DNA of 64,000 nucleotides from JBBQED01 sp038320345 (GCA_038320345.1 JBBQED010000013.1:13126-77125); one strand, 5' to 3'. Positions 26,536 through 35,904 are shown, counted from the stretch's first letter. The notes: generated by a model from the letters alone, not told the origin. Translations and numbers: made by a program.

Positions 26536-28482
26536 ATGAAAAAAGTCCTGATCTGTTTAATAATGAGTTTTTCATTTTTTTCAACTGCGTTGAACGCACA
26601 AGTTTGTAAAGACGGGGAAGATGCTATCGTAGCGATGGAACGTCACGCACATCAACATGCTTTGCAAAGAAGTTCAAATACGGGCCTTGATTATGATCTC
26701 AAATACCATCGCTGCGAGTGGAGTATTGATCCCAATATTTATGCTATTCAAGGAAAGATCACTTCATATTTCGTAACGAAGAATAGTGGATTTTCTCAAA
26801 TCAATTTCGATTTGTCGAATGTGTTAGTAGTGGATTCGGTAATTTATCATGGTGCTTCGATTGGATTTAATCAGTCGGGTGTAGATGAATTACACATTCC
26901 TTTGTCGTTACCTCTAGGTTCCAATATACTTGATTCGGTGAGTGTAATTTATCATGGAGTTCCTTCCAGCAGTGGTTTCGGTTCTTTTAATCAAGATCAG
27001 CATAATGGAGTTCCTGTGATCTGGTCATTGTCGGAGCCTTTTGGCGCACGCGATTGGTGGCCTTGCAAGCAAAGTCTTGAAGATAAAATTGATTCTATTG
27101 ATATCATCGTTACTACTCCTCAGGCTTATCGCGCTGCGAGTAATGGTTTACTGGTTGAAGAGTATCCTGTTGGAAATGAAAAAGTGTATCACTGGCAAAG
27201 TCATTATTCAATTCCTGCTTATTTGATGGCGGTTGCGGTAACTAATTATGCAGTGTATTCTGATTTCGTTCCTCTTGGAAATGGTGATACGCTCGAAGTG
27301 TTGAATTATGTTTATCCGGAAGATTTATCGACTGCAATGGCGAACACTCCGGATATCATTAACACTATTCAGTTGTATGATAGTTTGAATATTCTCTATC
27401 CTTTCTCTGCAGAAAAGTACGGTCATGCACAGTTTAATTGGGGTGGAGGAATGGAGCATCAAACGATGACTTTTATCGTCGCATTTTATCATGACCTCAT
27501 GGCTCATGAATGCGCACATCAATGGTTTGGAGATCATGTGACCTGTGGTAGTTGGGAAGATATTTGGTTGAATGAAGGTTTCGCTACTTACTTTGAAGGA
27601 CTCACTGAAGAAAGATATTTTCCTCTAGTATGGGATAACTGGAAGTCCAGTAAGATCGCAAACATTACAGCAATTCCTGATGGTTCAGTAAAATGTACAG
27701 ATACTACTGATGTAGGCAGAATTTTCAATGGTCGATTGACGTATAATAAAGGAGCTTATCTATTGCATATGTTAAGATGGAAGCTTGGTGATTCCTTGTT
27801 TTTTCAGGGATTGAGAAATTATCAGAATGATCCATTGTTATCCTACGCTTATGCCAAGACTCCCGATCTGATCAATCATATGCAGAATGTGAGCGGTCAA
27901 TCTCTGACTACGTTCTTCAATCAATGGTATTATCAGCAAGGGAATCCTAGCTACCAGATTCAATGGGCACAACATGGGACAGATCTAATCGTTCAGATCA
28001 ATCAAACACAATCAGATCCTTCTGTGACTTATTTTGAGATGCCTGTACCGATTCATTTTCTCGGAGTTGGTTTGGATACAATACTTAGGTTTGAAAATAC
28101 TTTCAACGGACAAATATTTCATGCAGTAATTAGTAATGCGATAACTGCAGTGACTTTTGACCCGGAGCTATGGTTACTTGCTTCCAATAATACAGTAACT
28201 GCAAATCCATTATTAGCATTAGAAAGTCCCGATCAGTCGGTTTCTTTTGTATGTTATCCTAATCCGGTCAGTGATCATGTTGTGGTTTCATTTAAAAGCA
28301 ATGTTGGAGGAGCTGATGTATTTGAATTAACCGATCTTTTAGGGAATACTCTTGAAGAATTTCAAATCAAAACAAATAGTACGCAGCTCGACATTTCATT
28401 GAAAAATTACCCTTCCGGAACGTATTTGATTCGTTCAAAAAATCGAAATATAAATGCAGTGCAGAGGATTGTAAAGATTTAG
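26536..28482 (+). CDS. T9SS-exported M1 family metallopeptidase
   Basis: A 648-residue secreted aminopeptidase-like enzyme. After the signal peptide (KKVLICLIMSFSFFSTALNA) comes an N-terminal beta domain, the exopeptidase signature GGMEH (304-308), the zinc site HECAH at 324-328 and the third ligand Glu347 in LNEGFATYF, then a C-terminal T9SS type A sorting domain (CYPNPVSDHVVVSF, YPSGTYLIRSKN, RIVKI). It should cleave N-terminal residues from peptides outside the cell. I start at ATG 26536; the eight codons before it open with TTG. It lies between the MbnH-like gene and the YHS/SCO pair, on the same strand, but with gaps of 375 and 161 bases. Confidence 0.93.
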   Translation: MKKVLICLIMSFSFFSTALNAQVCKDGEDAIVAMERHAHQHALQRSSNTGLDYDLKYHRCEWSIDPNIYAIQGKITSYFVTKNSGFSQINFDLSNVLVVDSVIYHGASIGFNQSGVDELHIPLSLPLGSNILDSVSVIYHGVPSSSGFGSFNQDQHNGVPVIWSLSEPFGARDWWPCKQSLEDKIDSIDIIVTTPQAYRAASNGLLVEEYPVGNEKVYHWQSHYSIPAYLMAVAVTNYAVYSDFVPLGNGDTLEVLNYVYPEDLSTAMANTPDIINTIQLYDSLNILYPFSAEKYGHAQFNWGGGMEHQTMTFIVAFYHDLMAHECAHQWFGDHVTCGSWEDIWLNEGFATYFEGLTEERYFPLVWDNWKSSKIANITAIPDGSVKCTDTTDVGRIFNGRLTYNKGAYLLHMLRWKLGDSLFFQGLRNYQNDPLLSYAYAKTPDLINHMQNVSGQSLTTFFNQWYYQQGNPSYQIQWAQHGTDLIVQINQTQSDPSVTYFEMPVPIHFLGVGLDTILRFENTFNGQIFHAVISNAITAVTFDPELWLLASNNTVTANPLLALESPDQSVSFVCYPNPVSDHVVVSFKSNVGGADVFELTDLLGNTLEEFQIKTNSTQLDISLKNYPSGTYLIRSKNRNINAVQRIVKI

Positions 28483-28643
28483 TGGTTATTCGGTTTAAGA
28501 GAGAAGATTGATTTTGTGGGGATCCGTTAAAATATTTGCAAACGTTATCTGGGTTCGTTAAGATTCAACAGGCGCTACAAAACGAACTTCTAAAAATCAA
28601 ATTTTTAAAAAAAATAAATCATAGAATCCCGATTTTAAATTAA

Positions 28644-28937
28644 ATGTATCACATTAAAATTCTCTTGTGTTTTGTGTTCCTTGCTTTCGCATCTTGCGCT
28701 GGATCATCACAGCCGGAGCAACGCAATGTTCCGACAAATATGATAAAGCCAGCTAAAACGATTGCTATTGATCTGGCTTTGCTCGCTTCTGACCGTGATC
28801 TCGTTTGTGGAATGAACATTAAAAATGCTATTGCCGATACTGCTACGGTTGATGGGAAATTATATGGTTTTTGCTCTGAAGGTTGCCGAAAAGATTTTGT
28901 TGACCAACATCGTATAAAAGATACTATCGCCCGATGA
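28644..28937 (+). CDS. YHS-domain lipoprotein
   Basis: A 97-residue lipoprotein (lipobox FASC, Cys18) carrying a small metal-binding YHS/TRASH-like domain: DLVCGMNI with Cys55, then GKLYGFCSEGCRKDF with Cys77 and Cys81. The Cys-x20ish-Cys-xxx-Cys layout is that of domains linked to copper and other heavy metals. Its stop overlaps the SCO start (ATGA), so the two proteins are made together, which supports a role in extracytoplasmic copper handling. The long frame on the opposite strand here is not a gene. Confidence 0.85.
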   Translation: MYHIKILLCFVFLAFASCAGSSQPEQRNVPTNMIKPAKTIAIDLALLASDRDLVCGMNIKNAIADTATVDGKLYGFCSEGCRKDFVDQHRIKDTIAR

Positions 28938-29563
28938 ACAAACAAAGATGGATGATTGCAGGAAGCCTCTTTCTGATCATCTCCGTATTTATTGCTGCCG
29001 CTTATCAGATGAATAAGGATAAGAAAGGACCTGTGCTTCCAGTGTATGGTTGGGACGAAAAAACGATGAAGACCCATACCGTTGGTGACTTTTCCCTCAT
29101 TAATCAGGATGGCAAAACGATTACTCAAAACGATATTGCTGGTCATATCTATGTTGCAAATTTCTTTTTTGCAACCTGTAAAGGGATTTGCCCTCTCATG
29201 AACAGTCAGCTTTCTCGGGTTTATCAAGCCTATAAAACGAATGATAAAGTACTTTTTCTGAGTCATACTGTGAAGCCAGAGGAGGATTCTGTCCCTGCAT
29301 TAAAAGCTTATTCTAAGCTCTTTGATGCGGATGCTTCCAGGTGGTGGTTTTTAACCGGCGATAAAAAGCAGATTTATAACCTCGCAAGGAATGATTATCT
29401 GGCGTCGATATCGGAGGGTAACGGAGGACCAGACGACTTTGTACATACTCAACTCTTGCTGCTAATTGATACTCAGCATAGAATCAGGGGCTTTTATGAT
29501 GGGCTCGATTCTGTTCAGGTTACTCAATTAATAGGCGACGTAAATAGATTGCTTAGTGAATAA
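28934..29563 (+). CDS. SCO1/SenC family copper chaperone-like protein
   Basis: A 209-residue thioredoxin-fold protein with one N-terminal membrane anchor (about 6-25). The copper site is complete: CKGIC with Cys82 and Cys86 and the distal His171 in DDFVHTQLLLLID. SCO proteins deliver copper to the CuA site of cytochrome c oxidase or act as thiol reductants on it. It is translationally coupled to the YHS lipoprotein. No oxidase gene is in the window. Together with the MbnP/MbnH genes 3 kb upstream it makes this a copper-rich neighbourhood. Confidence 0.93.
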   Translation: MNKQRWMIAGSLFLIISVFIAAAYQMNKDKKGPVLPVYGWDEKTMKTHTVGDFSLINQDGKTITQNDIAGHIYVANFFFATCKGICPLMNSQLSRVYQAYKTNDKVLFLSHTVKPEEDSVPALKAYSKLFDADASRWWFLTGDKKQIYNLARNDYLASISEGNGGPDDFVHTQLLLLIDTQHRIRGFYDGLDSVQVTQLIGDVNRLLSE

Positions 29564-29741
29564 TTTTTTTCTGTTTTATTCATTTTGAGATTTTATTGCA
29601 GTAGTAATGATCCAAATATCAAGCATGTTTTAAGAGGAGAAACAGCAGCAAAATGTTAGCAGTATTATCGTAAGACTTTAATTAACACAGGAATGTAGAA
29701 AAGTGTTTACTACCGACCCGCATTAACGAAGTTCATGGGCT

Positions 29742-29749
29742 TAGCTTTG
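29742..29749 (+). promoter_or_regulatory. -7 element TAGCTTTG of the DUF3352-like gene
   Basis: Exact TAnnTTTG match ending 15 bases before the ATG at 29765; predicted leader about 11 bases. Confidence 0.6.
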
Positions 29750-29764
29750 ACTAACCTGCCCTGA

Positions 29765-32446
29765 ATGAAAAAAGTAGTTAGTTCCTCCATTATCTCTGTA
29801 GTCATCTTATTGGCTATCGCGGCAGGATTTTTTTATTATCAATATTATAAAAGTGGCAAGAGTTCATCGTTAGAAGCGGTACCAGCCGATGTTGCTTGGC
29901 TTTTACGTTGTAACCCTTCCATGGGCGAACTCCGCCAAATTGCTACTTCAGGATTTTTTGCGGCTAAAGATTCAGTACCGCTGCTAAAAGAATGGCAACA
30001 AGAACTTCTTTACTTTGATTCCTTATCCGTGAATACAAAAGAACTGAAACAACTATTTTCAGCTTCTCCTCTCATAATAACAGGACATGTTACCGGTCCC
30101 CAGAGCTTCAGTTTGCTTTTTATCACCTCAATTCACAATGCTAATCCAGATGCAGTTGCCAGTAAAGTCTTAAAACAAATTGCATATTCCAACGCTACTA
30201 CCACTCTTAGGAATTATAACGGTGTGGATATCCGCGAAGTGCCATTAGGGCATGATAAACGACTTTTTTCATGGGCAGTATCTAGAGGTGTTTTCATTGG
30301 GAGTTTTACTTCTTATTTGGTAGAAGATGCAATCCGTCAGCAGCGTTCATCAGGAAGTACTTCGCCTGCAGTAAGACTTAATCAGTTCTCAGAAGGGGAA
30401 GGTTCTTCCATGCTCGTTGCCATCCGTTATAGTGGATTTGCAAAATGGGTGAAAACACAACTTGATCTAGCTTCAGGGGTTCGATTACTTCCTCTAGAAC
30501 GGTTAGGCGATTGGTCCATTATGCAACTGACTGTTCATCCGAGCTTGATCAACTTCAAAGGAATTACCACCGTTGAAGATAGTCTTGAATTTCTGAGTCT
30601 TTTTAAATCCGAAGATCCTGTTGAATTAAAGGTTACGCGAATAATGCCTTTGAGAACTGCCGGCACAGTGGTATGGGGAATCTCGAATCCTAAAAACTGG
30701 TTGAATAATCTTGATGTTTATCTCAGTCGCAGTCAGCCGGCATCGCCCGAATCACAACTCAATCGTCATACCCTCATTCCTTATTTTCAACCTTGGTTAG
30801 GAAACGAATTGGCATTGATGATCACACAACCTGTTTCTTCTGGATTAGAAAATCATTGCTTCGCCATCATTGGAATCAATGATATGAATAGTTGCAAATC
30901 TTCGTTACTTAAACTCGGGGAAACTGTAAAAAACACAAGCTCTAATGCAGAAGAATCATATAACGGTTATACTATCCGTTATATTCCATTACAGGGAGTC
31001 TTGCCTGCTGTATTAGGACCATTATTCGTGCGGGTAAATCGTTTTTACTATACTATAATTGAAGATTATCTGGTCGTTGCTAATCAGGCTTCAGCACTCA
31101 GAGGATATATTAATGATGTAAAAACAGGAAATTTGCTCAGGAGCAATGAACGATTTAATATTCTCTTACAGCAAACTCCTAAAAAGATTAATTTGTTTTT
31201 TTATGCCAACATTCCTCAATCAGAAAAGATATTCAGAAGTGTTGCTGCTCCGCATTGGGTAAATTGGCTTGCACAGTATAGCAATACACTCAAGGGTTGG
31301 AATGGTTTAACATTTAGTGTGACTACTGATAATGGAATTTTTAATACTGCAGGTTGTATTAGTTATTATCATGAAGGTACTAAAGGCCCTCATCTTGCAT
31401 GGAATTCTAAGTTGGATGCGGATATCTCTTGCGGACCATTTATCCCGAGTGAAAAAAATAATTTAATTCTTGTTTCAGATCAGAATCAGCAACTGAGTGC
31501 TTTTGATGTAGAAGGCACTGTCAAGTGGAAGAAGAAATTGGATAGTCCAATTAAAGGCAAAATCTATGCGGTGGATTATTTGAAAAATGGAAGTGATCAA
31601 TATCTCTTCAACACACATTCTTTCATTTATATACTGGATTCCTCAGGAAATAACGTGGGGAATTTCCCGATCCGGCTTCCTGCCGAAGCATCGAACGGAA
31701 TTGCAGTGATCCAACCCGACTCTTTACAATCACCGAAGTTGTATATAGCCTGTACAAACCTCAGAATTTATGGTTATGAATTAACGGGGAAGCCACTCAC
31801 CGGATTCGGAGTTTTAAAAGTTCCCGACTTGGTTTATGAAACGATTCAGTCGACCGGTAAAGGAGAAAATATGGTGTTGATGGTTTGTGATAGAAACGGG
31901 TTATGTTTTTATGCTGATAGAAAAGGAGATCGCTATTTAACCGTAAAATCAACAATACATAAAAAACAAGGAACTGCCTTCTTGCCGCTTGCGAAAAATC
32001 AAGGATTAATCACTTGGTTGGATGAGGATAATTCGGTGTATACAGCCGATTCGAATGGCGTAGTAACAACATTACTAAAGATGGATGGCGATACCATAAC
32101 TGGAATCACACGCTTAGATATTAACGGTGATGATGAAACAGACTGGATCATTACTAGAAGCGAAGGGGTGGAGGCAAGAACTACTGATGGCGTCGTTTTA
32201 TTTCATTATAAAGTAGAAAATAAACTTTGCTCCGAACCATCCATATTACAAAGCAAAGGGAAGAATTTTATTTCTTTTAATGATGGAGATCAGGTGTATC
32301 TTTTAAACAGAGATGGTTCCCTCTATGATGGTTTTCCTCAATCTGGGGTTGGAATTCCAGTGTTTATTCCGGAAAGGTCAGGTATGAATTTTACACTAGT
32401 TGTAAAAGGGGATCAAAAAAGTATTAGCCTGATTCAAGTAGATTGA
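29765..32446 (+). CDS. membrane-anchored DUF3352-like protein with C-terminal beta-propeller
   Basis: An 893-residue protein with one N-terminal membrane helix (about 7-27) and a long extracytoplasmic part. Residues about 35-530 resemble DUF3352 (AVPADVAWLLRCN, the repeated substrate-free beta/alpha modules, GNELALMITQPVSSGLENH). From about 545 onward there are beta-propeller-like blades of the PQQ/FG-GAP kind: SDQNQQLSAFDVEGTVKWKK, YILDSSGNNVGNFPIRLP, DINGDDETDWIITRSEGVEA, VYLLNRDGSLYDGFPQ. No catalytic motif is seen. It seems to be a scaffold or sensor on the inner membrane. Neither half has a known function. Confidence 0.7.
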   Translation: MKKVVSSSIISVVILLAIAAGFFYYQYYKSGKSSSLEAVPADVAWLLRCNPSMGELRQIATSGFFAAKDSVPLLKEWQQELLYFDSLSVNTKELKQLFSASPLIITGHVTGPQSFSLLFITSIHNANPDAVASKVLKQIAYSNATTTLRNYNGVDIREVPLGHDKRLFSWAVSRGVFIGSFTSYLVEDAIRQQRSSGSTSPAVRLNQFSEGEGSSMLVAIRYSGFAKWVKTQLDLASGVRLLPLERLGDWSIMQLTVHPSLINFKGITTVEDSLEFLSLFKSEDPVELKVTRIMPLRTAGTVVWGISNPKNWLNNLDVYLSRSQPASPESQLNRHTLIPYFQPWLGNELALMITQPVSSGLENHCFAIIGINDMNSCKSSLLKLGETVKNTSSNAEESYNGYTIRYIPLQGVLPAVLGPLFVRVNRFYYTIIEDYLVVANQASALRGYINDVKTGNLLRSNERFNILLQQTPKKINLFFYANIPQSEKIFRSVAAPHWVNWLAQYSNTLKGWNGLTFSVTTDNGIFNTAGCISYYHEGTKGPHLAWNSKLDADISCGPFIPSEKNNLILVSDQNQQLSAFDVEGTVKWKKKLDSPIKGKIYAVDYLKNGSDQYLFNTHSFIYILDSSGNNVGNFPIRLPAEASNGIAVIQPDSLQSPKLYIACTNLRIYGYELTGKPLTGFGVLKVPDLVYETIQSTGKGENMVLMVCDRNGLCFYADRKGDRYLTVKSTIHKKQGTAFLPLAKNQGLITWLDEDNSVYTADSNGVVTTLLKMDGDTITGITRLDINGDDETDWIITRSEGVEARTTDGVVLFHYKVENKLCSEPSILQSKGKNFISFNDGDQVYLLNRDGSLYDGFPQSGVGIPVFIPERSGMNFTLVVKGDQKSISLIQVD

Positions 32447-32509
32447 TTTAAGGAAGAAATTTATTGATCCAGCAATTTCTACTTTGAATGTGAAGAAATT
32501 GTGCTAAAG

Positions 32510-32539
32510 TTGGACAGTATCCTGTGTTGATTATATTTG
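32510..32539 (+). promoter_or_regulatory. complete Bacteroidota promoter TTG-N19-TATATTTG
   Basis: TTG at 32510 and TATATTTG at 32532 with a 19-base spacer, the best two-part match in the window. The transcript would begin about 28 bases before the ATG at 32572. Confidence 0.75.
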
Positions 32540-32571
32540 TTTAGACGTAATTAAGGTTGTAACATATAATT

Positions 32572-32880
32572 ATGAGCAGATTGGCTTTTTTTTATGACAA
32601 GGATGCGGTGTACAAGGTAACTCTTCGTGCATTAGAACGTCGCGATTTTCAAATTGATGAAGCCAATGAAAAAACTGGTATGATTAAAGCCTCAACCAAA
32701 AAAGGAATTTTAAAACCTGCTGTGACTATTGAATTACAGATTCAACAGATTGCAGAAAATCAAAGTTCTCTGGATATTAAATCACAGATTGTAAAAAACT
32801 GGATTACTCCTGAAGGATATGAATCGAAAGCAGAGCATAAATTTATCAATACACTCTATAAGTGTTTTGAGAATTTATAA
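32572..32880 (+). CDS. small protein of unknown function
   Basis: A 102-residue soluble alpha/beta protein (MSRLAFFYDKDAVYKVTLRA, then a strand-rich core GMIKASTKKGILKPAVTIEL). The pattern of strand-helix-strand with a final helix ending in LYKCFENL would fit a small periplasmic- or cytosolic-type fold, but there is no signal peptide and I recognise no family. It has its own strong promoter and coding-like composition, so I consider it real. It is convergent with the OmpA gene. Confidence 0.7.
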   Translation: MSRLAFFYDKDAVYKVTLRALERRDFQIDEANEKTGMIKASTKKGILKPAVTIELQIQQIAENQSSLDIKSQIVKNWITPEGYESKAEHKFINTLYKCFENL

Positions 32881-32923
32881 TACTCATTTTTAATACTTAT
32901 TCCACTATTAATTATTAAGGCAT

Positions 32924-32957
32924 AAAAAAAGAGACTGCTCTGATAAGAACAGCCTCT
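32924..32957 (-). terminator. terminator of the OmpA gene
   Basis: On the minus strand AGAGGCTGTTCT pairs with AGAGCAGTCTCT (12 pairs, two G-U) around TATC and is followed by TTTTTTT. The wobbles pair only in RNA made from the minus strand, which fixes its direction. Confidence 0.85.
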
Positions 32958-32974
32958 TCTTTGTTATTTTATTT

Positions 32975-34513
32975 TTATTCTACAGAGAAGTCAACACGAC
33001 GGTTCATTGCATTCATTCCGCTTGCCATTGGTTCTGTTTCGCCTTTGGTTTCAGTGTTTACTCTTGATCCATCAATTCCGTATACTTTGATCAGAATGTT
33101 TTTAACAGCATCAGCACGACGTTGTCCTAGACGAGTATTTTCATTCGCACTTCCTTGAACATCGCAGTTACCTGAAACTTTAATCTTTAGATCAGGATTA
33201 GCTTTCATCACTCTAGCAATCACGAGTAAACGATCTTGATAAATAGATTTTACACTTGAAGAACCTAAATCGAAGAATACAGAAGGTAAATATCCCGTTC
33301 CGTTCTTACCATTAACACCACTTCCGCCGCTCACGCCATCTTTACCAAATTCACCAGCTTTAGCAATGGTAATCCCTTGGTAGTTAACCAAAGATCCTTG
33401 ATCAGAATTTGGCTCGAGATCACGGCTATCAGCAACTCCGTCACCATCAGTATCGTTTTCCTGACCATTAGCATTTACTTTCGCTCCTTTCGGAGTAAAG
33501 AGATCTGCATCCATGTTATCTGCTACACCATCACCATCGGTATCCACTGCTGTTCCATCACCATAAACCTTAGATCCTTCCGGAGTGCTATTGTCTTTGT
33601 CGAATAAATCAGAAACTCCGTCTTTGTCTTTATCACCAGAAAGAATATCAATTTTCTCTTTCATATCAGCAAGATCATTGTATACCACTTCCATAGGATT
33701 AACCCATTCCATTGGTTTATTTTTCTTCCCGAATGTATAATTCACACCAACATTCATCATGATGTAATTATCATACTCTGAAAAAGTTTTTACAGTAGCA
33801 TCTACATTGTCTGTAAATGTTTTGCGATATTCAAGTGCTAAGCCAATATCAATTTTATTGATTCTGTATTTGAAACCTAAGCTCACTGGAATCATAATTT
33901 CAGTTACATTTCCTGACTTACGGAGCGTCTGACCATTGATAGTGTCCTCTTTAACTTTTCCATCGAAATTGAAAAATCCGAGACCAAGTGAAGTTACAAA
34001 ATGGAAGTTTTTATTTCTATTCAGGAAACTGATGTTCCCAAAATTATAGGTCATCTCCAAAGTTCCTTCGCTTAAAGGACTATCATAAACTTCTTTATAA
34101 AGTTTACTGTTATTTCCGATTCCCCCGATAGTGATTGGCAATTTAGTGATCGAATCCAGATAATCATCATCTCTTCCAGAAAAGCTAGAAATTAAATATC
34201 TGGCTTTGATTCCGATAGAGTGCGTTACCTGATAATGTACTTGTAAACCGAATGCAGGCTTCACTTCAGCTGATTCTAAAAATCGACTGTTGTTTTGCTT
34301 GCCACGGAGCAGATCTCCCATTAAATAACTTACACCAACAGTTCCACCCACCGACCAGCGGTCGAATTCTTTAGGCTTTGGTAAGCCATAAGTTGTTGAA
34401 GCAGAGGTGGTTGAAGAACTAGAGGAGCCTGCAGTGCTTCCGGAAGTTTGTGCAAGCACCTGCCCAGTAATCATGAAGGACAGTAGAAGGTGTAGTAAGT
34501 GCTTCAATTTCAT
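32975..34513 (-). CDS. OmpA family protein with N-terminal barrel and thrombospondin type 3 repeats
   Basis: A 512-residue outer-membrane protein. Signal peptide (MKLKHLLHLLLSFMITGQVLA), a low-complexity Ser/Thr stretch (TSGSTAGSSSSSTTSASTT), a strand-rich barrel domain to about residue 290, then calcium-binding type 3 repeats (DKDKDGVSDLFD, DTDGDGVADNMDADLFTP, DTDGDGVADSRD), and a C-terminal OmpA domain (VFFDLGSSSVKS, VSGNCDVQGSANENTRLGQR, ending NRRVDFSVE) that binds peptidoglycan. It anchors the outer membrane to the wall. Strong expression is likely given the dedicated terminator. Confidence 0.93.
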   Translation of the reverse strand: MKLKHLLHLLLSFMITGQVLAQTSGSTAGSSSSSTTSASTTYGLPKPKEFDRWSVGGTVGVSYLMGDLLRGKQNNSRFLESAEVKPAFGLQVHYQVTHSIGIKARYLISSFSGRDDDYLDSITKLPITIGGIGNNSKLYKEVYDSPLSEGTLEMTYNFGNISFLNRNKNFHFVTSLGLGFFNFDGKVKEDTINGQTLRKSGNVTEIMIPVSLGFKYRINKIDIGLALEYRKTFTDNVDATVKTFSEYDNYIMMNVGVNYTFGKKNKPMEWVNPMEVVYNDLADMKEKIDILSGDKDKDGVSDLFDKDNSTPEGSKVYGDGTAVDTDGDGVADNMDADLFTPKGAKVNANGQENDTDGDGVADSRDLEPNSDQGSLVNYQGITIAKAGEFGKDGVSGGSGVNGKNGTGYLPSVFFDLGSSSVKSIYQDRLLVIARVMKANPDLKIKVSGNCDVQGSANENTRLGQRRADAVKNILIKVYGIDGSRVNTETKGETEPMASGMNAMNRRVDFSVE

Positions 34514-34603
34514 TTATGTAGGGTTTTGCGTTGAATTCAGATGCAATATTAATGAAAGTTAAGTAAAAGCCGAAATCTCAATTCATTAAGTAATAGAAAG
34601 AAC

Positions 34604-35254
34604 TTAAAATTCAGGGAGGATTTCATGAATTCCAGGGATATGTTTTTCTTGAACCAGATCGATCAAAAACTTTAGATGGACGTGGTTTTCTACGAAATCA
34701 AGCTCATCGGATTCAACGATAAGCACCGTTTCACCATTTAAGGTTTTGAAATGCTGAAGATATTGATCAGAAACATTTTGTAAATATTCAGCAGGAATTG
34801 ATTTTTCGTAGTCACGACCTCGTGCGGCTATATTTTTAAGTAAGGAGTCAGTTGTTTTTTTTAGATAGACCACTAGTCCTGGTCGTGCTAGTTGCTGATT
34901 GATGAGCGAAAAAAACTTTCGGAAGAGTTCCAATTCATGTCCTTTGAGATTTACCTGTGCGAAGAGGACTGATTTTTCAAAAATATAATCGCTGATAAGT
35001 GGTGACTTTAGCTTAGTTGCTAATTCCTGCTGTTGTTTAATTTGCTGATAGCGTTCAGCTAAAAACGACATTTCAAGAGGGAATGCAAATCGTTCTGGCT
35101 GCTCATAAAATTGAGGGAGGAAAGTGTTTTCTGCAAACGACTCCAGTGCTAATTCTGCATTGAATTTTGTTGCGAGAATTTTCGCCAATGATGTTTTACC
35201 AGCGCCGATATTTCCTTCAATGGCTAAATAGGAATAGGGGAGTGAACTACTCAT
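34604..35254 (-). CDS. deoxynucleoside kinase
   Basis: A 216-residue kinase that phosphorylates deoxynucleosides for salvage. The P-loop is GNIGAGKTSL near the N-terminus, followed by ALESFAENTFLPQFYE, FLAERYQQIKQ, SDYIFEKSVLFA and the LID-like RGRDYEKSI. This is the dNK/TMPK-superfamily pattern of the Bacteroidota enzymes often called deoxyadenosine/deoxyguanosine or deoxynucleoside kinase; the preferred base cannot be read. Its start overlaps the folK stop by four bases, so both come from one transcript. Confidence 0.92.
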   Translation of the reverse strand: MSSSLPYSYLAIEGNIGAGKTSLAKILATKFNAELALESFAENTFLPQFYEQPERFAFPLEMSFLAERYQQIKQQQELATKLKSPLISDYIFEKSVLFAQVNLKGHELELFRKFFSLINQQLARPGLVVYLKKTTDSLLKNIAARGRDYEKSIPAEYLQNVSDQYLQHFKTLNGETVLIVESDELDFVENHVHLKFLIDLVQEKHIPGIHEILPEF

Positions 35255-35745
35255 TGAACCGGATTATATTTTATTACTTCTTCTTGATCTTTGCATTGCG
35301 CTAATAATTCCTGCTGCTTTTTACCTGAAACAGGATCAATAAAGTTCGGATAATTTTCACACAGTGGGATTAATATAAACCTGCGTATTGGAATACCTGG
35401 ATGTGGTACTCTTAAATTTACTTCATCAATAATTTCATGCTCATAATAAAGGATGTCAAGATCAATAATGCGTGCTGCCCATTTTTCAGCTCTCACTCTT
35501 CCCAAATGAAGTTCTATTTCCATTAAATTATTCAAAACTTCAGTAGGAGAAAGTGTGGTGTAAAATCCGCCGGTCAGATTTAGGAAGAAAGGCTGATGCG
35601 TATTTCCCCAAGGACTGGTTTCATAGATGCTAGAAATCAAATGAGGCTTCCCGATCTTTTTTTCGATCAGTAATAATGCTTTCTTAAGATTACTTAGTCG
35701 GTCGCCTAGATTACTCCCAAGCGATAATATGACCAGATGCTCCAT
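35251..35745 (-). CDS. folK: 2-amino-4-hydroxy-6-hydroxymethyldihydropteridine diphosphokinase
   Basis: Transfers pyrophosphate from ATP to hydroxymethyldihydropterin in folate synthesis. At 164 residues it is normal in length and has the family blocks SLGSNLGDRLSNL, YETSPWGNTHQPFFLN, EIELHLGRVRAEKWAARIID, LDILYY and VPHPGIPIRRFILIPL. The start at MEHLVILSLGSN agrees with the family. The only promoter element, TACTTTTG, ends four bases before the ATG, so the mRNA should be leaderless or nearly so. First gene of the folK-deoxynucleoside kinase operon, an order common in Bacteroidota. Confidence 0.96.
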   Translation of the reverse strand: MEHLVILSLGSNLGDRLSNLKKALLLIEKKIGKPHLISSIYETSPWGNTHQPFFLNLTGGFYTTLSPTEVLNNLMEIELHLGRVRAEKWAARIIDLDILYYEHEIIDEVNLRVPHPGIPIRRFILIPLCENYPNFIDPVSGKKQQELLAQCKDQEEVIKYNPVQ

Positions 35746-35749
35746 TCAA

Positions 35750-35757
35750 CAAAAGTA
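35750..35757 (-). promoter_or_regulatory. -7 element TACTTTTG abutting the folK start
   Basis: Exact TAnnTTTG match; TTGA separates it from the ATG. With the usual geometry transcription starts at or next to the A of ATG. Confidence 0.6.
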
Positions 35758-35904
35758 AGCCACCTAGTTGACTTCCCGTTAAAGTAAGCATTAAATACTG
35801 TCATTTATCCCTAAAATTGTGCTCCCCAATACCTTAAAATTTCGGGTAGTTAATCTGAAATAATAATTAATAAAAAATCAAACAATGTTGAAATGCAAGA
35901 GATC

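Noticed and set aside
28649..29266. 205-codon open frame opposite the YHS and SCO genes
   Set aside because: Both plus-strand genes have clear families with intact metal sites; the antisense frame has low-complexity, unnatural composition.
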